Assembly (NCBI GenBank): GCA_037693485.1
Contig: CM075346.1
Location: 134,355,001 to 134,419,000 of the forward strand
Direction of reading: 5' to 3'
Source: Kitagawia praeruptora
Lineage: Eukaryota > Streptophyta > Magnoliopsida > Apiales > Apiaceae
Length of the DNA: 64,000 nucleotides
Under the pieces are notes generated by a model, which saw only the letters and a program-made list of their open reading frames with translations, was not told the origin of the DNA and ran no database searches. The translations under genes and the position numbers were made by a program. Shown here in pieces: positions 58,145 through 64,000 of the stretch (its first letter is position 1; each line of letters starts with the position of its first letter).

Positions 58145-58981
58145 CTTCTCATTCTTAGCATCTCTATGTTTTTTTTTCTTATTGAATTAAAGTTCTATTT
58201 ATGTGAAGTTTTTTGTGTATCATTTTCTGATCACATGTATATGCATTTACCTAGTAAATTACCTATATTAGAGTGGCCAGCATGACAGAAGATTGCCTTG
58301 GGAACTGCTCGAGGATTGCGATATCTGCATGAAGAATGCAGAGTTGGATGCATTGTACACACTGAAATGTGGCCCAATAACATTCTTGTTACCCATAATT
58401 TTGAACCACTGGTATGGAACATCTTACATTTTACTTGGTGGCAAATTTTTACTTGATAAAAAATTGGATGTGGTACCCCTGCAATTTTTTGTGCTTAATT
58501 AATTTCACCACTTCCAAAGTTTTATTTTTCGTCACATGGAATTTTGTCTTCATTTACACTTACTGCTAAAGTGAAATGAAATCATAACTGTATCATATAA
58601 CGGTGGAATTTTTATATTTCATTTGAATTGTTGATGTAAAAAAGAAAATTATTTGCATAATACTTTTCAAGGTTGGCATTTGTATTTGAACTGTTGATGT
58701 AAAAAAGAAAATTATTTGGATTGATTAGTGGAACTCTAATTGATTGATTTATCTCCAAGGTAGAGAATAATATAGCTTGATAATTTAACTACAGATCAAA
58801 AATTCGGGATAACCATTCAGAAGCTGATGATGATCAACTGAATTTATGTTATGTGGACCTGGGTACAAGTGTCTGACACAGGTGTGGTTCCGAATGCTGG
58901 ATTCTTAGATATGAAAAACATATGGGATTCTGGGTATGGATCTATAACTGGACACGGGTGCGGGGACTCTGCCTGCAAGTG
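58145..58981 (+). repeat. 831-bp internal direct repeat, copy 2
   Basis: See copy 1. Small differences include a five-base expansion (TCTTATTGAATTAAAG) near 58180. Confidence 0.92.
58272..58411 (+). pseudogene. Receptor-like kinase exon fragment, copy 2
   Basis: Same exon as copy 1 with the same HTE change, so the mutation predates the internal duplication. A CGA-to-TGA change near 58284 adds a stop (PA*QKIALG). Confidence 0.88.
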
Positions 58982-59594
58982 CATTATATGCTAGGACAAT
59001 AGTGGGAAACATAAATAAACTTGAGGTAAAATTATTCTGACACTCCAACATTGTCATTGACACTAATGTTTTGTGTTTGTTGTGCATCACATAAGACATG
59101 ATGATACAGACTTGTTAACAAAGTTTATAATTTTTTTGAACCCTTTTTAGACTTTATACATGTATGCATTAAGAAAGTTCTGGATAAATGTTACTAACCA
59201 TTGAACACAGATCTGTATCAGATAATTTAGACTTTGTACTGCACCTTGATCAAATCTGACCTCAGTTACCTAATTACCAAGGTTTAGTTTGTCTCGATTG
59301 AAGTTCAAGGTTAAATCAAGTTTTTCCGGTATATTTGTGAAAATTCAAGGTTAAATCAATATAGGTTCTTGGTATGTATATATGTCTAAATCAAAACATA
59401 ATCCTGTTACCTGTTTTAGGAAGTTAAACGTTACCTTCAGGTTTTTTGTTAGTAAAATCTGATATGCAACTGTAACTGTGCCTGCTTTTGAATGCTTGTA
59501 GATCTGGGTCGTCGATGTATGTCTGTGCTGTGTGCTTAACAAATAGGCCAATGGATTCACTTAGTAGGAATACTAAACCTTTGTGCTTTTGCAG

Positions 59595-59717
59595 GAAGAG
59601 GTTGCCAGAGAATTTGGTATACCAGTTCAATTACAGCGGTACTGGATTTAGGCAAAGCGGAAAAATCATACATACCGTCCGAATAAGCATTTAACACCGC
59701 GAGAGGAAGCACAGATG
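59595..59717 (+). pseudogene. Ubiquitin carboxyl-terminal hydrolase 12/13-like exon
   Basis: Exon bounded by GCAG| and |GTAAGC. It encodes EEVAREFGIPVQLQRYWI, a TAG, then AKRKNHTYRPNKHLTPREEA. Plant UBP12/UBP13 have the block EFGxPVQFQRxWLWAKRQNHTYRPNRPLTPQEEAQ, so this is a single captured exon with an internal stop in place of Trp. UBP12/13 are deubiquitinases; this piece comes from the region after the catalytic domain, not from the catalytic core. No other UBP exon was seen. Confidence 0.88.
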
Positions 59718-60363
59718 GTAAGCTACTAGAGTTTGCTTGCTTTATCACCTTGTTAAGATACCACGACATTCGGGGTACAGAGATTTACAAGCCAAACTCT
59801 TATTGATTTGTACACTATTGGCAAGTCTAAATTATTAACTTATCAGGATTAGTACTTTAGCGATTATTAATTTTTCGAGCTTCTATATACACGTGCATGG
59901 TGTTTAATTTATATCTAAATTATTTTTGTGTAAATTTTCTGCCATGGAATTATCATTCTTTAGTGAAGTGAAGCCATCTTGTTTATGTATGTCTGTAGAT
60001 AAACTTTCTTATTTAGGGGTTTTAGAGGCTGTAATGTGTTTGCTGTTGCTGGTGGTTTTAGGGGAGGGGAGAGATTCAATTATGATGATAGCACTGGTGC
60101 TTTTTTATGTATGTATATTTCATGTAAATATGTATCATACTGGGATTGTAGGAAATATGTCAGTTTGTTCATGGATTGCATATGTAGCATACCTGTCTGT
60201 TAATATGACTACATTTTGTATATGACACTTTCAACTGTGCTAATTTTTTTTTTGTCTGGAATTGAGAGGAAGATCATATATGGTAGTGTTTTTCCCAGTT
60301 GCACTTATGATTAATTTTTCTCTCTACAAAATTTTGATGCTTTTTGTTTGATGTGATAATTGC

Positions 60364-60547
60364 AGCTGAAATCCTCTGTTTTGTTTCGGTGGCAGATGAT
60401 GACAATGGATATTTGCTACAACCAGTTGTGCAGGTGGAAGATGGTGCTAATGAGGGTAGTGATATGGATGCTAATGAAGACGAAGTGTTGAATTGGAGGA
60501 AGAAGTTGAAGATGAAGAAGATGCTGAATTGGAGGAAGAAGTTGTAG
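60364..60547 (+). other. Acidic coding-like segment near the CACTA D right end
   Basis: After a TTGCAG site a frame reads NGYLLQPVVQVEDGANEGSD and ends in a Glu/Lys-rich repeat (TTGGAGGAAGAAGTTG occurs twice). It is followed by an AT-rich 3' region. It may be the last exon of a captured gene or a remnant of the element's own gene; not recognised. Bases 59718-60363 hold no clear gene. Confidence 0.4.
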
Positions 60548-60717
60548 AATTTAGAGTAGTTTGATATATTCTTTATTAATAATATTTCATTCGTGTTTAA
60601 GTATCATGTATAGATTGATTTTATATATAATTTGGTGTTTTGGCATGGGCTAATTGTTTCTGAAATTGTAATGTTTCATAACAGAATTGCAATTTTTTTT
60701 TTAAAAAAAAAAATTGA

Positions 60718-61142
60718 CTTTTAGCGTTGGTTGTTTGAATGACCGATGCTTATAACCAGACTTTAAGCATCGGTTGTTTAAATGACCGATGCCTATAACA
60801 GATTTTAAGCGTCGGTTGTTTAAATGACCGATGCTTTTAACATACTTTAAGCGTCGGTTGTTGACAGGACCGACACCTATAACCTATCTTTATGTGTCGG
60901 TTATTTAATTGACCGTCGCCAATAATAAGACCATATGCGTCGGTTTTTTAGTTAACCGATGCTATTAACAGCTTTTAGGCGTCGGTTGTTTAAATAACCG
61001 ACGCTATTAGTACATTATATGCGTCGCCCATTTAACCGACGCTATAGGCCTATACCTATAGTGTCGCCTTCATTTACTACGCCCAATAACCGACGCCTAA
61101 TGCCTATTTTGACCGACGCTAAAAGCCTATTTTGTAGTAGTG
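60718..61142. repeat. CACTA D right subterminal repeats and TIR
   Basis: TTTTAAGCGTCGGTTGTTTAAATGACCGATGC-type hairpin-like units (each a GCGTCGGTT ... AACCGACGC pair) recur about nine times at 55-65-base spacing and end in the TIR. Confidence 0.9.
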
Positions 61143-61700
61143 CACGGAACCACTGATCCTTTCTTCAAGAGGTCTTTGGCAAAGCATCCTCCTGAGAACA
61201 TGGCCGAGCTCCAACGAAGGGCCGACAAGTATATCAAGGTAAGGATAGCATTAAAAAAAAGCTGTTGGAGGCAATGGCAAGGGCTCCAACGACTTTAAGA
61301 AACGAAAGCAAGAACGAGAGTATGATGCTAGGGACAAGTATCCCCGGACTAGCAAGGATTCTGAATCACCACCAAAGAAGAGTTCGGGACCAAGATTCAA
61401 CGACTATGCAAGACTGAATGCTCCTAGGAGTCAGATCTTGTTAGATATTGAGAAAGATAATGATTTCCGATGGCCGAAGCCACTCAGGGGTGACCCCGCA
61501 AAGAGAAACAAGGATCAATACTGTAGGTTCCACCGCGATGTGGGGCATGATACAGATGATTGCAAGCAACTAAAGATGAGATCGAGTTCTTGATACGTAG
61601 AGGGAAACTGAGACACTTCACTAAGGGTGAAGATCATGGTAATCAAAGAATAGAACATAATGGAAGGGATGACGATCAAGATCGCAACCTATAGCCCCGG
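61143..61700 (+). pseudogene. Tat gag, C-terminal part with zinc knuckle
   Basis: The frame GTTDPFFKRSLAKHPPENM continues the gag from 53728. A frameshift near 61240 is followed by a Lys/Arg-rich linker, FRWPKPLRGDPAKRNKDQYC and the Tat-type knuckle CRFHRDVGHDTDDC. A one-base loss near 61575 shifts the frame again, and TAG stops follow near 61692. This knuckle spacing is a Tat-lineage hallmark. Confidence 0.85.
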
Positions 61701-61781
61701 GGGCTAGTAATGAACATGATCTAAGGAGGCCCGACTACGACCGGGACAACTAGGAACTCTCGGAAGGCTTATGCCCGAGAG

Positions 61782-62394
61782 GTGATGCATATTGTTGGAG
61801 AGGCACCAAAGCGTGCAAAGATCGAGGTAACAATCGGATTTGATGATTCAGACCTTGAAGGGGTGAAGTTCCCCCACGATGACCCGTTGGTCATAACCCC
61901 CATGATTGGAAATTCAGAGGTGAAGCGAGTCTTGATAGACAATGGAGCTTCAGTGGACATTTTGTTCCATGATGCATTCATGAAGATAGGATACAGTGAC
62001 TCTCAGTTGACCCCATCTAACATGCCTATATATGGATTCAGCGGAGTAGAGTCTAAAGTTAAGGGAACTATTTAGTTGCCCGTTACGATCGGACAGAAGC
62101 CAATGGAGGCCACACAGATGCTGAACTTTTTGGTTATCAAACCGTCTTCGACTTACAATGCCATCCTTGGAAGGACTGGGCTTCACGCATTTAAGGCTGT
62201 GGCTTCAACCTATCACATCAAGATCAAGTTTCCAACCGGGAATGGTGTAGGAGAACAAAAAGATGACCAGAAAATGGTCAGGAGCTGTTATGTAGCCGCA
62301 TTAAGGCCTGATGGAGTCGGGGGTCAGGTCCTTCCGATTGAATACATGGACATCGGCAGTGATAATGAACACCAAGAAAGTCCAGAAGAAGACA
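61782..62394 (+). pseudogene. Tat aspartic protease region
   Basis: Start MMHIVGEAPKRAKIEVTIGF. The active-site motif is VLIDNGASVDILFHDAF, with DNGAS in place of the classical DTGA. A TAG at 62073-62075 interrupts before LPVTIGQKPMEATQM. The fold continues with SSTYNAILGRTGLHAFKAV, a usual retropepsin C-terminal helix block. Confidence 0.85.
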
Positions 62395-62620
62395 TCACAC
62401 ATAAGCCTCGAACAACCATCAAGGCTAAGGCGTCAACTGACTTCGTGGTTGAATGTAACATCGGCAACCAAGAAGTCGGGGGGCAGGAGATAGTGCCCCA
62501 AGAAGAAAGTGAACTTCAGAAGAAGAATGAGGAGACTAGAAGGAGTAGTAGGTGCTCTATTTTGATGGAGCATCAAAAACAAAATCAAGCCATGCAGGCC
62601 TAGTCTTGCGAAGTAGGACT
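62395..62620 (+). pseudogene. RNase H end joined to archaeal-type RNase H start, out of place
   Basis: KASTDFVVECNIGNQEVGGQ corresponds to the end of the gypsy RNase H (family: ALADFVVEC) and the linker. After a frameshift near 62550, VLYFDGASKTKSSHAGLVL is the first strand block of the additional RNase H (aRNH) of Tat elements. In Tat elements both normally lie after RT; here they stand between protease and RT. Confidence 0.75.
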
Positions 62621-63150
62621 TAGTTTCATATTTATATAGTAGAAGTGGAAATAAGGTTCGATGAAACCACTGCAGAGCATGTTGCTCCGAGTAGGACAGT
62701 AGTACTCTATGTAAGGGTTGAACCCATTTCAAGTTATCAAGGCAAGTTTGCTTTTCATTCTATGATTTTATTTGTGTGCCAAGCACCTGATGTGTGCAAG
62801 TCAAAAATGACCAAGTACCGAAAATAAAAGAATACACGAATGGAAACAAATAAATGCATAGATAAAAACCCTGAAGGGTCGAGTGTTAGGTTACAACACA
62901 ACCAAATAAGAGTTTGAGTCCTTGAATGACCCTGGATACAAGACAAGATGAACAATTACGCCACATATGACCACTTAAGCCATGCAAGGTTAACAACAGA
63001 CCTTGAATCTCAACCAAGGATCAGGAAGTCCAGGGGCATATTTGATTAAGACCAGGGAGTCCAAGAAAACCAAGAAGGTCCGGCAACTAACTTTGAAACT
63101 TGTATTCATATCTCTGAGCAAGGCATGATGCCCTTGTTCCCTTGAAGGGC
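62621..63150 (+). other. Spacer between the displaced RNase H piece and RT
   Basis: No domain seen. Short frames only. Phrases such as CCCTTGAAGGGC (63141-63152 and, nearly the same, 63232-63243) recur. It may contain the degraded join of the rearrangement. Confidence 0.4.
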
Positions 63151-64000
63151 TAAGCCAAAGTGCCTTTAACTCCCTTGTTAAACTACTCCACCGTTGAAAA
63201 GATTACATATAGTGAAGCTTCTCTGAAGGAACCCTTGAAGGGCAGGTTGATAGCATTCTTACAAGAGAATGGCGATGTGTTTGCTTGGACAGCAGCTGAT
63301 ATGCCAGGGATTGATCCCCAACTCATAACTCACAAGCTGAATGTTGATCCTGAACGGAAGACAATAAAGCATAAGAAAAAGAATTTTGCTCCTGAGAGGC
63401 AAGAGGCCATTAAGCAAGAAGTTGATAAGTTCCTAGAGGCTGGGTTTAATGAAGAGATTCAGTTTCCCGAATGGTTAGCTAACCTTGTGATGGTCAAGAA
63501 GGCAAATGGAAAGTGGAGGATGTGTATAGATTTCATTGATTTGAATGATGCATGTCCAAATGATTGTTTTCCTCTACCTAGGATAGACATGTTAATAGGT
63601 GCCACAGCTGGACATGAGATGTTGAGCTTCATGGATGGGTTCAGCGGCTACAATCAGATTAAGATGCACAAGGATGACATCCCTAAGGTATCTTTCATAA
63701 CTAACTTTGGTGTTTTCTGCTATCTTGTTATGGCTTTTGGTCTAAAGAATGCAGGAGCTACTTACCAACTACTGGTGAATAAGATATTCGCCCATCTGAC
63801 TGGAAAAAACATGGAGGTCTATGTTGATGACATGTTAGTTAAGAGCCTACTCAAGGCAGATCACATTAAGCACCTCAGAGAGGCATTCGAAGTGCTGAGG
63901 CACCACAAGATGATATTGAATCCAGCCAAGTGTGCTTTTGGCATTGGATCTGGAAAGTTTTTGGGTTTGATGGTTTCGAAAAGAGGCATAGAGGCCAATC
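63151..64000 (+). CDS. Tat reverse transcriptase, open frame running off the window
   Basis: The plus frame is open from about 63151 to the last base. It contains ENGDVFAWTAADMPGIDP, HKLNVDPERK, NFAPERQEAIKQEVDKFLEA, the RT core WRMCIDFIDLNDACPND, LSFMDGFSGYNQIKM, FGLKNAGATYQ, the catalytic MEVYVDDMLVKS (near 63812-63848) and NPAKCAFGIGSGKFLG. The frame is uninterrupted here although the gag and protease are broken. The start is not marked by an ATG because this is part of a polyprotein. Confidence 0.88.

Larger units (their letters stand above)
53729..61142. mobile_element. CACTA element D (7.4 kb), non-autonomous, with captured kinase and UBP fragments
   Basis: Left TIR CACTAGTACAGAAAGG at 53729; right TIR, inward, CACTACTACAAAATAGG from 61142. 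The TSD is CAC at 53726-53728 and 61143-61145. The Tat gag frame joins exactly across it (GAA CAC GGA ACC). Subterminal CCGACGC/GCGTCGGT repeats lie at both ends. No transposase is visible. The interior carries exons of at least two unrelated host genes. Confidence 0.93.
52498..64000 (+). mobile_element. Tat-lineage Ty3/gypsy element interior, interrupted by CACTA D
   Basis: PBS, gag (52529-53728 and 61143-61690), protease (61782-62340), an RNase H/aRNase H joint (62395-62615), a spacer and RT (63151-64000) lie on the plus strand. The RNase H, integrase and 3' LTR should be right of the window. Several frameshifts and stops make it inactive. Confidence 0.85.

Overview
This window is AT-rich plant nuclear DNA, most likely from a eudicot. 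It has spliced plant gene fragments (SNF2 helicase CHR10-like, peptidyl-tRNA hydrolase, a receptor-like kinase, UBP12/13-like) and plant Ty1/copia, Ty3/gypsy, CACTA, hAT, Mutator-like, Helitron and L1 elements. Some LTR styles recall asterids, but I cannot name a species. I see no complete host gene, rRNA, tRNA or CRISPR. The window is a pile of nested mobile elements, and its interest lies in what they carry and the order in which they arrived.

Left part (1-18303). The right end of a CACTA element (to 2487) carries broken exons of a CHR10-like helicase and of peptidyl-tRNA hydrolase. It has landed in, and cut off, the 5' LTR of a gypsy element (2488-13455) whose apparent 3' LTR is about 4.76 kb. 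That gypsy element sits in the integrase region of a reverse-strand copia element (13456-16552). The copia element in turn lies in the remnant of a second CACTA element (16553-18303).

Middle part (18304-35932). Four short stretches (18304-18639, 25270-25704, 30391-30829, 31364-31605) are pieces of one reverse-strand endogenous caulimovirid-like sequence with a viroplasmin-type domain. They are separated by a CACTA element with a spliced TNP1-like gene and a broken TNP2 (18640-25269), a young copia element (25705-30390, TSD GTATA) and a hAT-type MITE (30830-31363, TSD GTTACAAC). A probable solo LTR, a Helitron 3' end, a possible Mutator-like carrier with a captured fragment and a 25-bp-TIR MITE follow.

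Right part (35943-64000). A gag-only gypsy element of TR-GAG type (35943-42585, TSD ATATA) carries a 193-bp Mutator-like MITE in its 5' LTR. A 4.7-kb stretch running from this LTR into a Tat-lineage gypsy gag is tandemly duplicated (junction 45780/45781, microhomology ACATC). Only the second copy carries an L1 insertion (48247-51163). The Tat element continues past a 7.4-kb CACTA element (53729-61142, TSD CAC) that holds duplicated kinase exons and a UBP12/13 exon. Its protease, a displaced RNase H segment and reverse transcriptase run to the window end.

Relative order on the right: the Tat element and TR-GAG came first, then the MITE in the TR-GAG LTR, then the tandem duplication, then the L1 insertion. 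The kinase/UBP CACTA lies outside the duplicated unit, so its timing is open.
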